A stretch of DNA of 64,000 bases from Astrocystis sublimbata (Eukaryota; Ascomycota; Sordariomycetes; Xylariales; Xylariaceae), in contig JAJNNY010000003.1 in assembly GCA_022453515.1 (NCBI GenBank), positions 1 through 64,000 of the forward strand. Direction: 5' to 3'. Made by a program: the position numbers and the translations under genes. Numbering within the stretch: position 1 is the first letter of the stretch; each line of letters begins with the position of its first letter. This document shows positions 10,346 to 23,514 of this stretch, one piece after another. The notes beneath the pieces are model-generated. The model ran no database searches. It was not told the DNA's origin and was given only the letters and a program-made list of their open reading frames with translations.

Positions 10346-13300
10346 CGTACTCATCGCTCTCACTTACACCGTCGTCATCGAGGGCGGTATCGACAGCCGG
10401 CCCCGGAGACGCCTTTGCCATCACCATCTTCTTGGACCCCAGATCACCACGCTTTGCGATATTTTCGAGATCCTTTTCGATCTCCGTCGGGGACTTATCA
10501 ACCTCCAAGCCACGTAGCGGCTCCTTGATATCCTTGAGCGCCGCCACTGGTGTCGGCGTGTCGATCTGCTGGTCCGTGCACATTACCTCCCCAAGCAAGC
10601 GCTGCAAGAGCTTGCGGCGTGGAGCGTAGGCCCCGGATAGATCAATCATGGGGAACGGCAGCATGGGGATGTCATTCGTGCCCAGACGCACGCGCAGCAT
10701 CAGCTCGAGCGCGCGCTCCAGGACCGCGGGGTCTTCGAGGTCGTTCTCATTCCATGGGGCCGTAGCCAAGTTTCCGTCATCGTTCCCGTAGGAGAGGAGG
10801 CGCCGAAGGTCGTTCTTCACGTGGCTGAATCGGCTCTTCGATTCTCGCGGTAGAGAGACAAATTCCTCGTAGTAGTCGTTCCGCGTGCGCAGCTGCAGGA
10901 AGGCTTTGGTATCGCTTTCCTCTCGCAACTTATGGTGAGCCCTGCTTGTGTTGTCCGACTCGCTACTAGAGGAATTAGAGTCAGTGTCGCTAATGTCGGA
11001 GGCCTCGAGGTTGTACCAGCCGCCGCTGCCGTCTCCAGGCTTCGGTTCGATGGCTTTTTGGCCTCGCTTTTTGGCAGCAGATTCAGGGGTGAACATGTTC
11101 ATGAAGTTATTCATGTATGACATGCCTGTATCTTCCTTCTTGAAGTATTTCATTTCCGTCTTGTAGTATTGGGTTCGATCGTCGATTTTGATTTTCTTGG
11201 CGGGAGGCTCCCCAGTAACGACGTGGTCTTTATCGTCTTCAAGCAAGTTCTTTTCTTTCAGGAGCTTTTGACCCTCTGGAGAGTCCCATGCGTTCCGAAT
11301 CTCGTATTGAAAAAGGTTCAGAAGACGAACTAGCACTATCTTCGTGCTTCCTTGCGCTCGTGCGCCAAGCTCCGGGAGGATCTTCTCGATCTGTCGGCTC
11401 TCTCGGAAGTTGTGATATGAATTCTGTAGCTTCACTCTATGGACCGTGACGTCCGAAGTCTGGCCTACCTATGACTAGTCAGTATACCCACAAGAATCTG
11501 TGTGGTCTCGAGGTATGATGACTGCTACTCACTCGGATCACTCGATGAATAGTCTGCCACTGGACCTGTAGACTGTGCGATTGAGAGGCAACCAGGACCC
11601 GTGAACAGCTCTTGTGCAGGTTTGTGCCAGCAAATCCAACGCTATATAGCTGAATCAAAATCTGGCATGAGTCTTTCCGACTGCTGTTGAAACTGTCCAC
11701 GAGCTCCTGGCGCTCCTCGAGGGTCAAACGCGCGTGCATACAACGGCATTCGAGGCCCAGAAATTGCAAGGCAAGCTCGTAATAAAAAGCGATCATCACG
11801 TTCTCCTCGATGATGAGCAGCTTTTTCATGGGCTCGTTTCCGTATCTTGTCAGTATGTTTTCGTTGATGTAATGAAGGATGTATCGAAGGACTGGTGAGT
11901 TTTGAGTGATCAATTTCATCCAGCTAATGTGGGTGTCTGGCCTGGTTTCGTTCTCCGGAATCAGGAATTGTGCCAGGTGGAGAATGTTAATCCCTCTATC
12001 TCGCATGTCGGCAACTCTAGGCGCCAACGTGGAATACCCCTCAGCCATAAGGATCGTGTCTAGGTGATATATATCCAACGAAGAAGACGCCAACTGAAGA
12101 AGTCTCAACTCATGATTCAAATGATGCTTTACCTTTTCTTCCTCTTCCTCCTCCTTTTTGATTATCTTCTTAGATTTCTTCTTGGATTCCTTCTTGATCT
12201 CGTTGGTTCCCATCTCATCATCTTCAACTCCCTTTTTCCTCCAGTCAACAAGGCACTCGAGATAGTTGATTAGATGGTCTATATGCACCATTTGGTATTT
12301 ATGGCTGTAGGCTTCCGCAGTACCAATGTCGACAGTGTAATTTTCGACCTTCGGAAACAGGCCTTCGAGAGAGATTTGCTTGCTTCCTTCCCAGTCGAAG
12401 TAGAGGTAAGAACTTGGCGAGCGTTTCAACATTGCAAGTCTTTCGAAGTACTTGAGGTATTGGCGTGTCAAGTTAATGTCCGCCGTTCTCGCTTTTCTGG
12501 GCTTGAACAGAAGCTTTGCGAGCAAACCAGGTCTTCCTGCAACTAACTGGAAATCGTGATCTGAGGGACAATCGTCAAGCTTTTGAAGATCCTCCAGGGA
12601 GTCGATCGTCTCATCAATATTATCGTCGACTGTGTACGAATCTTGACACAAGTAGTGCTCTGCAGCAGTCCACAGAAGCCTTGCGAGTCCAAATAAGTCA
12701 CTGAGTGTATTCATGCAAGGTGTCGCCGTGATTAGGAGCGTGAATTGGCGTTTCAAGAAATAGATCGATCTCCAATTTTTGGTCCCCGGGTTTTTGACCT
12801 TATGAGCCTCGTCCACGATGACGAGGGAGAAACCTCGCCCCGTGTCAGTGAAACTTGAAGTCCATTCTTTCACTACCTTGTCATCGATTTCTCTTTCGTA
12901 TTCCTTTTGGAAGCAGGTTCTATTCGCCCAGGTCTCCATGGTCACAATGAGCACGATTCGAGATGCGCGAGAATCGTCCTCGTCCCACATGTAGTTTAGA
13001 GTGGCGGGCCACGATTTGAAACTCTCCCGGGCAAGATGGGTAACCCTTTCAGAGTCAGATTGCGCTTCTAATCCAGGGCCAGAAACAACGATTTGGTGTA
13101 AAACGGATTTGTCAATCACATTCAGAAACTCCTGTATCCATTGGTTCGCTACTGTGGCGTTAGGAATTACCAATAGGATAGGTCGGTGTCTAACTTTTCC
13201 ATTTGCGTCGCGTTCACAGTTGAGTTTTTGCCTCATCAGCAGATCTATGAGTGCAACAATAGTCAGTGTTTTTCCAAGACCCATGGAGTCCGCAAGGATT

Positions 13301-14211
13301 CCTCCAAAGTATTTAGGGCCCTTGAGTCGATCTCGATTCTGTGCTTCGAAAAAGCAGTCGGTGTCCGGGTTTTTCAAGATAGGGAGTGCGCCGAACATCC
13401 TAGAGAGAAGCCAGACTATCGCTGTGATCTGATGATCCAGTAGCCCCCGGCGCCCGTCTTCGTTGTCTAACGTCGGTATCAAAGGCGACTTCCAAATAGT
13501 TGAGTCGCTGCAATTATATTGACCACAGCTAGTCATGTTCAAGTATTCGGCGCAGGGACTCACAGGAGGACCAAGACTGTTGGCACTGGCTGCAATCACC
13601 GACTGGGCCGCTGCACTGATCTTCTGCGAGGACACCATTTTTTTCGCATTGGTATCTGCTGAGTGATCCGACGGAGCCTTGTAAAATCAGCGCCTGTATT
13701 GATGGAATTGAATGGAATGGTCCGCACCTCGTTGTCTACGTCTCGTTGACCATCTGCCCTAATTTCACGCGCCAATCCATCTAAGCCATTGGCTGCTTTT
13801 GGCTGATCGGTGACAAACTCATTATTCATGATCTCGCCTGTTGTCTTGAAACTATCTTCAGGATGCCATCTTAGAGTTTCCTTAATGGCAAATCTGGCGA
13901 ATTTCTCTCGATCAATGAGAGAATGTGGGCGATACTTGTGGCCAGAGAAGAATTTGCCCAGTTCTATCGAAAGTCAATCAGTCAGTCTCCACGTCACAAT
14001 CAAAAGGCCGCAAAATTCTCGCTGTCCTACCCTCTTTCTTGCTGAATCTATCATACGGATCCCACCTGCTCGTGTTCGCGGGCATTGGCTGACCTCCAAA
14101 TCCCATCTTTGTAGCTCCTGGGACGTGCTCAAAAAGTTCGGTCTGGACATCGAGTTTCCCGGTTGAAGTAGATCTAGCGGCCGCCGGCCAGCGATGTGCT
14201 GATCCGTCCAT
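10281..14211 (-). CDS. SNF2-family DEAH ATPase/helicase-like protein
   Basis: Nuclear ATP-dependent chromatin or DNA translocase of the SNF2 superfamily. Four exons (14031-14211, 13728-13963, 11533-13677, 10281-11468) give 1249 residues. Motif I is DSMGLGKT (Walker A, GLGKT about residues 272-276), motif II VDEAHK, motif III ATPC. The C-terminal lobe shows SVGFAGTNL and ends in QTIHRVIRVGQTSDVTVHR, the family's arginine-finger motif VI, which is restored exactly by removing the GTGAGT...CATAG intron. The N-terminal exons supply a conserved-looking RWDPYDRFSKKE segment. A Lys/Glu tract (about 12.1 kb) separates the two lobes, and the tail is acidic (SESDEYAGDSDDE). It does not match RAD54, RAD5 or MOT1 closely, so no symbol is given. 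The stop at 10281 interrupts an in-frame repeat array. Confidence 0.88.
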
Positions 14212-15430
14212 GGTTGCTAATAAGTAGAGGGGGAGGTGGCTTGACTCATATTGGGTAGCCTGGAAGATGGAAGGTGTGGGATATTTGTATGGTTTAGGGT
14301 AGTGCGTGCTGTATGAATAGAAAGGGACTTCCGAAAGGGGTAGGCGGATCCGGGTAAGGAACGAAGAAAGTAATCCAAGAGACGGTAGGGTTTCTCAAGG
14401 ATGTGAGTTTGGCTAAGCAGAAAATGTGTTGCAAGTCTAGCAGTGAGGTGGCAGATTCTGCTGAAGGATTGCCGATCGACTGATGCGATCCATGCGCGTA
14501 GACAGAATTGCGTTGATTCCCTTACTTGCTTGCACGAGACGTTGAGGTAGTTGAAACTGGCAAAAGATTCAAGGCAGTTGCTAAGGACAAGCGATGGAGC
14601 CTGGGCTATGTCAGATTGGCAAGGGCAATGACAATGTAGAGATAAAGTGTGACATGGCGAGGGAAGCGTCAAGTTTGCATGGTCTTACGTACCTTGGGCA
14701 AGTGAAGCGGCGTTCTGAATAAACGCACCCTTCCGTTTTGAATAAACACCGGTTAGTCAGTTGACACCACGAAAAAGAAGCACACTAGCTAGGTCTCCTG
14801 CGCTGCAGGCAAGTTATGACGTTGAGGAGTGTGAGATGCTCGAGGAGAATATGCCAGAATGGCCACTACAATGTTCAAGGACAAGAAAGAAAAAAACTTA
14901 AACTCAAGTGTGTAAGTAAAGGCAGCATGGATAGTGTTGGCGATGTATGAGCGTTGCATGCGTGGAACTACCTAGGTTGGTGGATGAGTGCAAAAGTTCG
15001 GAATTGTCGAGACTCTAGAAGCGGGGTGGGGTCCTGAAAGTAAGGAAATCACGAGGGAAGATTACGAATTGATGTGATGGTACGTGCTGTTGAGAAAGAA
15101 AGCTCATAGCAAACAGGCCTAGTCAAGCAAATTTCAAAGGGAAATGGCAACTGAAGCTGCCACCAGGTTAAATGGAATGATAAGATAATGAGCAGGGGAC
15201 TTTCGTGTTAGGAGAAGACAATCGGTGTCTTAGTATGAACGGAACAATTCTGTATCGCGAGCAAGTCGACATCCCAGGGGAGTGAATGACTTCCAATTAT
15301 TTATTCCCTTGCGGCCAGCTAATTCTTCGTTTCTGTTGTGCTGGCGAACGTTACCTAGCTGTGTTACTATAGTTACAACTCAGTTGATGAAGTACCGCCG
15401 TCAAGACCACTTCCACTCTGATAACCCTTC
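14212..15430. other. Intergenic, SNF2 promoter side and MFS 3' flank
   Basis: A 151-codon minus-strand frame at 14217-14672 lies directly upstream of the SNF2 start. It is Ser/His/Leu-rich without family features and is probably leader or promoter. The rest holds no recognisable gene. The MFS gene ends at 15431 on the right. Confidence 0.55.
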
Positions 15431-17979
15431 CTACACCTTGAACCTGAACCCATGTTCCGCTGCATGCCCTGGCAAGGCGTTTATAGCACCTTCTACAAAA
15501 ATACCCTGGTCGAGTTTCTTGTTTAGCCGAACAAGCATAATCCGTAAGATCAAAGCTGATATGATCGCAAGTACTACAGTTCCGCTGTTCACCTATACCG
15601 CTGGAGTTAGTAATTGCCTGTTAGAGTAAAGAAATTGCTCATGAAACGGGGTTTGCAGGTGTCTCGGGAGTACAGTTACCGATTAGGGTAACTTTTGCTC
15701 TTGAGACTTGCCAGAAACGGGAATAAATGACTCCAGCGAACTACATACACCAAAGGCGATTACATATCGAGGAGCCATCCAGTCTTGGTAGCTGCGATCC
15801 GTTTCAGTATCATGTCTTCCCCTTCTGTATCCCTTGCGAGGACTGTGAAACACTTACAGGTAGCTCACATAGATACTCGTGGCATTTGATACTGCGTTGA
15901 TGAACGACAAGGCCGCTGCACGCTTGGCCGGAGGACGGGGCATTGTGTTACTGATCCAAGCTAGAGCCACTACAAAGGCGCCGTAGATACCTGGGACCTG
16001 CAATGGTAAAGATAAGCGACCATATACGTGCTGTTCAATTGGCTGACTCTGTTAACTTACCATTATGACGATAGCAAAGTATCGCGGACCTATCGCTGTT
16101 GTCGTGGCGGCGATGATGAAGCCAACGAGAGCTACACATAGAGAGAGTGTAATGTGCCAGAACCTCTCCCCAGTCCTGTCGGCGTGCCAGGCATTTAAAG
16201 ATGAAGTAATGACGCAAAGGACGTAAGGTGGACTTGTCAACAGAAGAGTTTCGACAGAACCATATCCCAGCGTTTTGACAACTGCTGGCAAGAAGTTCGT
16301 CACACCACCGGCAGAGACGATGCCAAGGAGTAGGAATAACTATTGACAAGACTTGATCAGTGAACCCGAATTGTGTCTATGATTGCCAGGTGGATCTTAC
16401 TAGGACATAGGTTTTGATGTCGGTAAATGCTAGCTTAGCACCAAGCCACATCGACTGTTTGCCCTCTCCAACCCAATCATCTTCGCCGACATCTTCTTCC
16501 AGTCTCCATATGGCTAGTGCTTTCTCTTCTTCGCTTAACCACTTTGTCGTTCGCGGGAAGTTGGGAAGAATGGGAATCGCGACCAATGCAACGCCTACTG
16601 TGATGACGCCTTCGATGATGAACAACCATTGCCAGGCACCGTAGCCTCTTGCACCATCCAAGTTTGCATTGACGCCTGCTGCGATAAGACCAGAGAAGGC
16701 ACCGGATATTAGTGCGCCGGAGTAGAGCAAAGCAGTGCGCAACCCAAGTTCCTTCCTCGTGTACCAGCAACTAAGATAGTAAAGACATCCAGGCTATTGT
16801 TGTTAGTACGAGTAGTTACTTCTCATTCAGTCACAGTACTGACAAAGTAGACTGCTTCGACGAAACCCAGGAAGAATCGCACAGCGAGCAAACCGCTAAA
16901 ATTCTAGAGCCATGTTACCTTATGCTGAAATTTCATTAAGTCGACTTCGATATACTTACCTTCACTGTTGCAGTCGCTGCTGATATCACACCCCAAACTG
17001 CCATCTAAATAAGAGTCAGCGTCCTAGGCTCTTCAAGTGTCATACAAATGTTGCGCGTATCATCAGTTTCTACTTACGCAAAGTGGGAGGTATACGCCGG
17101 GCAAGCCGATCTCTTTAGGGGAAAATAGTTAGAATCTGCCGTCTGTCGGGATATTTGCCTCAAAGCGCATGGACAATCATGCAGCATTTAAGAGCAGAAG
17201 TTTTGCCGAGTTGGGGACTCAAAGACTCAAAATATACTAACTGTTCAAGAACAAGTTGGAGGGGACTTGGACCAATAAGTAGCTAGTCATATTAGACACG
17301 GCTTAGAGTTTCAAGAGTGGGCGTGACCTTACCCGACGAAAAGAATACTGACGGATGTCTACATCATAGATGTGTTAGTGAGATGGTAACCGGATGCCTC
17401 GAAGACGTTTAATGAGCAGCCTACCTGAAATTCATTTCCTTTGAGGTTCAGGTCTTCAGGCAAGCCAGACAACTTAGCAGCAGCGATATTGTTCCTATGT
17501 CGTGTTAGCGGTTACGTCGCAGCAAAACCGGGTTTACTTCACTCACCGATCGATATAGTTCAAGATGTCTGTGTCGCGATCGATTAGCGACGAGTATCAA
17601 CTTTGTCACGGTGAAGAGCGTCGACTAGTTCGCATATCTCGAGATCCCAAGACACAGGTAAAGAGATGAGGCTTGATTACTCACACATGATTATAATCAT
17701 CGGAAGTAGGCGCCAATCAATACGTCGCACGAGGCGCTTTTCGAGAGCAATTCGCTCTTCAGGTGTCAGTCGCGCGATGATCTCGGGAGGCTGTAAACCT
17801 CTCGCTACGGCCTGCTGGATGTCTGCGACATTACCAGCGGTGTCGTCCTTGACGTTGTGGATAGATTTAGCATCGTGCGAAGACGCGCGCTCGGCATCTG
17901 ACATGTGAGCGGTGACAGGAGCAAAGTCTGGTTCTTTCGGGGCCTGGGGCGGCGCGACTGATTCTCTTGCTGGATTCAT
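15431..17979 (-). CDS. MFS permease, anion:cation symporter (DAL5-like) family
   Basis: Plasma-membrane major facilitator transporter of the allantoate/DAL5-type family, whose members carry small anionic nutrients such as allantoate, nicotinate, biotin or pantothenate precursors. Thirteen exons splice to 536 residues: 17685-17979, 17547-17568, 17425-17494, 17333-17358, 17242-17282, 17078-17112, 16960-17004, 16844-16903, 16401-16793, 16061-16339, 15858-15997, 15749-15791, 15431-15592. The joins restore RIDWRLLPMIIIMYILNYIDR, NNIAAAKLSGL, QVPSNLFLNKIG, LAVRFFLGFVEA and RLNKKLD, all typical of this family. About twelve hydrophobic segments follow a 70-residue cytosolic N-terminus. Substrate cannot be inferred. 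The high intron number, including exons of 22 and 26 nt, means ORF-based finders would fragment it. Confidence 0.9.
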
Positions 17980-20172
17980 ATCCTCTCAATTGGCACAAAA
18001 TAGGTTTGGAACTCTGGTGAAATGGTCACGTAACTGGAGGGAGGTGTCGCCGAGTGGCTTGGTTATATTGATTATGCTGACCAAGGCCAACCCCTCTTCG
18101 TCGATTGTGTCCGTGTTAGTTGACTTGGGGATCAGCAATTCCGCCTATCTAGCAAGGCAAAACGTCCCGTCCTCGCCGTCCCTGGGCGGAATTGGGATAC
18201 ACAAGGACCACACTTGCCACAAAGAACCCCAAATCTAGCCTCCATTTCGGCCAAACTTATTTCCCCGCAGATCATGCTGCTCAATTGTTATGTAGGTACT
18301 CAAGTAGGTAATACGGCGTTCACGACTGCTATGGCAGCTCGACATCTAACGCCACATATTTGGGGATCTTCAGTAATGCTTCCCCCCTTTCGCCTTCAGT
18401 GCTGCTTCGGCACCCGGATTCAAACACTGAGGTATCATTAGAATCTGCTACTAGCTACATAGGTAGGTAGTGAGTGTTCGACGCTCGACCCCAGGACCCA
18501 GCTCGTCCTTTTAATACCAGACCCCAGCTCATGTACGCAAACTGGGTAAGCCACATTACCAGTGCACTGTTGGCAGTACCAAAACGCGGGGAAATGTGTC
18601 TTGGCAGGTCTCAAGAGGAGCCGCTAAGAATTGAGCGCCTGGACAGAGCTTGGGCCAATCTTGGGGTGCCATGAAGGGCCAGATTGGCTGTTCGAGAAGA
18701 GAAGACACCGACCTTGATTGAACCACCCACGGTACGATCAGCGATCAGAATGGATCCCGCAGGACCTTCGAATCATCATACGAACCCCTGTTCTTGCTCA
18801 GTTTGGCCTATATTGAAATCAGCATATGTGTGAACCATGTGAATGGTTTTCATCGCCCAAGACGAAGTGTATCAATCTACGGATGTGGTATAAGTGAAAG
18901 TCGCAACTGTTCTTATGCTCCCAAGTATTCGTGTCAAATATGGCTTAAGGATCAAGTACAGTGTACTTTTTGCGAAGGTGCGCGTCGCTAACAAGTCAAA
19001 TGATATTTTTGTCAGGATAGAGGTTACTAAGTACACAGAGCCCAACTATTGTTGAGTATCTGACACAAGACTCTCCACCAGTAGGCCATCAATTTGATTG
19101 ATACAAGTCATGATTGGTGGGTGATACAACTTGTTGAAATGAATAGGTCTTGTTTTAGAAAGCTGTTAACTATCATGAGAAAGAGTGAGAAGACATCAGA
19201 GAGTACTCTGGGGAGAGAGAGTCTATGAGCAAATATGAGAGATAATGTATGAGCGCACATATCAATGCACTGGTTGCTTACCTTCCTATACGAAAGTAGT
19301 ATGGTTATATGGGTGATCATTCTACTACCAAATCCACAATACTAAGAAATCTCATTGGATCCATATACGCAAGCGGATATTGTCATATTATGGGGAAGAG
19401 ATGAATTGCCTCTTTGAGCAAATGACATCGTCAGACTACGAGGGTGGCATCTGGGCATTTAGCCGGAGAGGCTAACGCCTTGTTTGCCTCAGCTAGAGCA
19501 GGTTAAATGGCAAAGAAATTCCCACTTTGGTGAAATAAAACATGTGCAAATCGTGGTACCGATCCTTCTATTGCTGCGCTCTCTATAGTAATCATAATCA
19601 ACAGAAAAGAAAATAGGCGAACAATCATATATACCCGTGGACCCTTTCCATCCATCATTCCTTCATCACACCTACTCGCCCTCTCCCTCCTCAACATGTC
19701 CGGAACGAACCAATGGCCCAACAATCAATGCGATGGATCGTGTTCTCGAACAAGGGGTATTCTGGCAGGAGAATGCCAAAGTAAGCCGAGCTCTCTCGTC
19801 TTGATGAAGGCCATGGCCGAAAGAAGATTTGCCGTAATCAAATGGCGGAAGCAGTTTCGAAAAATGAGTGGGATATCTTGCCAAAAAGAAATCGAAGTCC
19901 AGTACAAATGGCTGGGAAAATCAGAGCAAAAGGAACGAGTGAGGGTATAAATGAGCGGGACCATGCGCGTTAAGGCAAAACTGAGCGACAACGAAGGAGG
20001 CATAAGAGAACGCGATCGGTAAAACGCATTCGCCCGAGACGAAAAGAGGCCGTGTGAGAAGAGATTTCTCATCCCTGACGCCGACGCGACCGCCAGGCGG
20101 TTCTTCCCGATTGAACGAACTGAGCATCCAGTAAGGAGTCCTTTCCGATGGGATTCGGAAAGAAACGCGAGC
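17980..20172. other. Intergenic, no gene recognised
   Basis: The MFS promoter lies on the left and the laccase 3' flank on the right. A CT-rich stretch followed by an ATG at 19696 looks superficially like a gene start, but the following frame shows no family pattern. Short frames on both strands overlap each other. TATA-like AT-rich DNA occurs between about 18.9 and 19.4 kb. Confidence 0.5.
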
Positions 20173-22234
20173 TTAGACACCGGAGTCCTCCTCCTGCTCG
20201 ATCATGTTGGCGTCCTGGTACTTGTTCCAGGCAGCGCAGACGCCATCGACCAAGTCTGCGTCTGTCTTACTCTCGATCTCCGACTTGCGCTCGACGAGCT
20301 GCAGCGCGAAGCCTTGCGATGTGTGCCAGCCGATCTGGGAAGGAGTTAGCTCTCTGAAAATGAGACAACGGCAGCGGAGAGAGGAAAGCAGGACTTACGT
20401 GGCAGTGCATAAGCCAGGTACCGGGGTTGTCGTTCTGGAAGGCGATGGCTAGGAATCCTTGGCCGGGGAGCATGGCCACATCACGGCGATGCGGACTCTT
20501 GAGGTTCAGCTGCGACGCATCGGTGAAGGTGCCCTTCTCCTGAGCCAAGATGAAAAAGTCATGGCCGTGCAGGTGGATAGGGTGGTCCTGGGAGCTGTCA
20601 GCCTTGGCTCGTCGCTTCATATTCAGGCATTGATTGATGGTAGGGGGATTCAGGGCACTTACCAAGCCGGCCGCCGTCTCAATGATGAGGTATGTCCACG
20701 CATTTGTCTCGTTCAGGGTGATGATTTGTTCTTCCTCGGTGAAGACGGCATCAGGGTTCAAGACCTTTTGAAGGGCTATGAAGAACGGTCAGCCATGAAG
20801 ACGTCTTTTCTATCAGTGGGAACTTACTGGGCTCGCCCCAGTCGGAAAGGAACGTGTTGTTGTTGATAACCCATTTGAAGAAACCTCGTTGGATGTTGAA
20901 GTTGACGTCAAAAACCTCTTCGAAGCTAGAGGCGCCCGCGTCCAGGGAAAGTGCAGGGACGAGGTTCTCTAGAGGGACATCATTGCAATCATCGTTGTAA
21001 TCATGACCCTCTGTGGTAGGCTCTGCGACAGTCTCGTCGTCATAAGTTATAATACCCCTAATGTTGAGCATTTGCTCATTGCTGCTGCAGGTCATCTGGG
21101 GGATAGCGCGCATCCAGTAGTTTCCAGGCTTTTGGTCGGCAGTAACGAGGACGTCATATCGCTGGCCAATGCCAATGCTGAGCATATCTATCTCGAAAGG
21201 CTTAACGGGCACCAAGTCAGACGCGATAATTGTCAAGGTATGGTTGTCGATTCCGAACTTCCACATGGTGTCAATGGCGGTGTTCACCAAACGCAGACGG
21301 TATGTCTTCTTGCTCTCGAAGCCCATCTTGTAGCGTTCGCCGCCATCTCCATACACATTGAGACCGTTGATGAGGCCGTTCTGGGCTTGTGGTGGGGCCA
21401 TGATCGAGGCTTCGTGATAGAGGTAATCTGTGGTGTTGTGGTGCCAGTCGCTGAGCATGACTATGCCCTTGTCTTCATCGTATGGAGCAGAAGCAGGTCC
21501 ATTGATAACAATACCGCCAAAGACACCGTTCCTTGAAAACCATTAGAGTGGACGTCTCGACGATTGGGTTGACCATCTATTCACTTACCAAGCTTGGAGG
21601 GAGAAATGGCTATGATACCAAGTGCTTCCGTACTAACCAGTCATCAGTCAGTATGAGATCATGATTCAGCCAAGCCCATGGGGAAATACCTGTGTGGCTC
21701 TCCATCTATAAGTCATGCTCTCGCCTGGAGCTACGGGGCATTGAGTAATCGAAGCAACTCCATCTTGGTCGGATGCGTTTAGTTGACGAATTCCGTGCCA
21801 GTGGATACTCGTTCCATTGTTCTGCAGACCATTCTTTACATGAATGACTTCACGATAGTCAGCATGGTGCTCGGAGCAGGGCAGAGAATATAGTTTGATC
21901 ACTGACCAAAGGTATCTCCCCAATCACCTGTGATGGTCGGGCCAGGCACCGTGCCGTTGACGGTTAGAGCCAAGCGCGGAAAGCCATCGGGGGAAAGCGT
22001 CTTGTTTTGAAGCTCGAACCAGTACTCCCGGATGACGCCAGTGTCAGGAGCTTCATCGTACCAATTGGTAGAGAGCGAATATTCTCCCCAGCATTCGGGA
22101 CTGTTCGCAGAATCGAACTCGCAATTGTCGGACTGCCGAGAAGCGAGGCCGGAAGATCCTGCTTGGGGAAATGCAGTAACGAGTGGTACAGAGCTTATGG
22201 CTGTCAAGCCAGGCAAAAAAGAGGAGAAGCGCAT
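20173..22234 (-). CDS. Secreted laccase (multicopper oxidase, asco-laccase)
   Basis: Extracellular phenol oxidase that reduces O2 to water. Seven exons (21907-22234, 21690-21847, 21589-21632, 20828-21531, 20663-20775, 20399-20587, 20173-20334) give 565 residues; an ATG nine bases upstream (22243) is the alternative start. The N-terminus is a signal peptide (MRFSSFLPGLTAISSVPLVTA). The four copper motifs are present: SIHWHGIRQ, TWYHSHFSLQ, HPIHLHGHDF and MHCHIGWH. The residue ten after the motif-4 cysteine is Phe, the axial position usually Phe or Leu in high-potential laccases. The protein ends in EEDSGV; a terminal DSG(I/L/V) plug is the ascomycete laccase signature. Splice joins were fixed by these motifs. 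Whether the target is lignin-like phenols, melanin or detoxification is unknown. Confidence 0.94.
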
Positions 22235-22345
22235 GGTGAACAAAAGAGTGTCAAAGTGGAATGTTCGATCAGAAGAAGGTGTCCGAGACTGTTGTCGGGC
22301 CTGATGCTCCTTCTTCTATCCATCTGATGAGGGTTTACGGCCATG

Positions 22346-22353
22346 TTTATATA
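22346..22353 (-). promoter_or_regulatory. Possible TATA box of the laccase gene
   Basis: TATATAAA on the minus strand lies about 110 bp upstream of the laccase ATG, a plausible distance for a fungal core promoter with a short leader. Position and sequence are the only evidence. Confidence 0.4.
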
Positions 22354-23496
22354 TTGAGCTGAAGACGGCGACGGCATGCTCACAACAACCGTCAGAGTCC
22401 ACTTTTCGATGAAATGAGTTGCAGAACAGGGCCGAGAGTTGAAGGTGGATGCTTCGGATGGTGTGGAGGGAGTCTCGTGCGGGTGTTCTTAGTCTATTGA
22501 ATCAATATTATCAAGGGTTCGCATGAGTCTAACGCGGAGAAGGTCAACAGGCCGGGTGTTCGACACTGGTCCCTGTTCTCGGCGGAGTTGACCGTTTGCT
22601 TGTGTGTACTGAGGAGGAAACAGTGTGAAGGCATCGTGCTACGTCTCGACAACGCTGTCAGCATCTCGAGAGAACTGGTCCACCGGCGGAGTCCACATCT
22701 GCGGCACAGAGATCAGATGCTCTGTGCATATCCCTAAGCTTCGCGATGGACCCCTGCCTACCATCTTCATCCAGCCCTCTTCGCCAAGCCATTGAAGACG
22801 CACTTCTCAGTAATGAATAATCCTATTCTGCAGCCTAGTAGATATTGATGCTAAGCACGCCGGCACCACATGCCTCACAGAGGAGAGCTTACCAATCTGC
22901 AGCTTTCACAGACCCGGAAGGTTGTATTAGACCTGATCTGACCGGAGGCTCCATCGTTCACGACGTCTGCAGCTTTGGGAAACATCGTCGCCGTGATCAA
23001 TCATAATTATCAACAAAGCGAAGATACGAACCAGGGGTTGGGGGCAAAATGACCCATTCTCGCGTATCCATGTGTATGTACCTGCATGGAGTGCATGCAA
23101 TGTGCGTGCGTGCAATGTATGTATAGACGCAGACTAGCCGCGCGGGGACAGGAAGCACAGATTAGTCCCCCGGTTACAACCTTAAGTGTGACTGGCCTAA
23201 TGTCATGAGCAGGGACCGACTAACGAGCCGTCAGATGAGCGAGGACAAGGGTATGATGTTATTTTTGCATCTATCGTAAGGATGGTCTATATCTTAGTCA
23301 AGTTTTGATATCAGGCAACGATATCACAAGCGGACTTGTACCGATCTACTCTGAGCCTAGGCTGGAGATGGTGACTTAGAACCGCTCGTATGTCCTTGGC
23401 TGGTTCGCGTTTGTAACAGTTGAGTAATTGGCAACTCTCAGTCTCCCATTGGTTAGTTGGGGGTGAGCACATCTCGAGCAGCGCCGTTACATACTC

Positions 23497-23514
23497 TTTT
23501 TTTTTTTTTTTTTT
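23497..23514 (+). repeat. T18 homopolymer
   Basis: Uninterrupted run of 18 T on the plus strand. It may be a poly(A) scar of a retro-element or simple slippage; no target-site duplication was recognised. Confidence 0.8.

Noticed and set aside
9930..10517. Plus-strand frame of 195 codons with a leucine-rich-repeat look (repeated RN..DFIIRL.EV)
   Set aside because: It is the antisense of the SNF2 C-terminal repeat array. The repeat and its periodicity are explained by the minus-strand SDDE units.
14217..14672. Minus-strand frame of 151 codons just upstream of the SNF2 start
   Set aside because: Ser/His/Leu-rich and without homology-like features; fits leader or promoter DNA better.
19696..19950. 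CT-rich stretch followed by ATG as a candidate small gene
   Set aside because: The frame has no signal peptide, domain or convincing intron structure; the context alone is not enough.
15431..22243. The permease and laccase as part of a metabolic gene cluster
   Set aside because: They are neighbours on the same strand, but no backbone synthase, tailoring set or regulator lies next to them.
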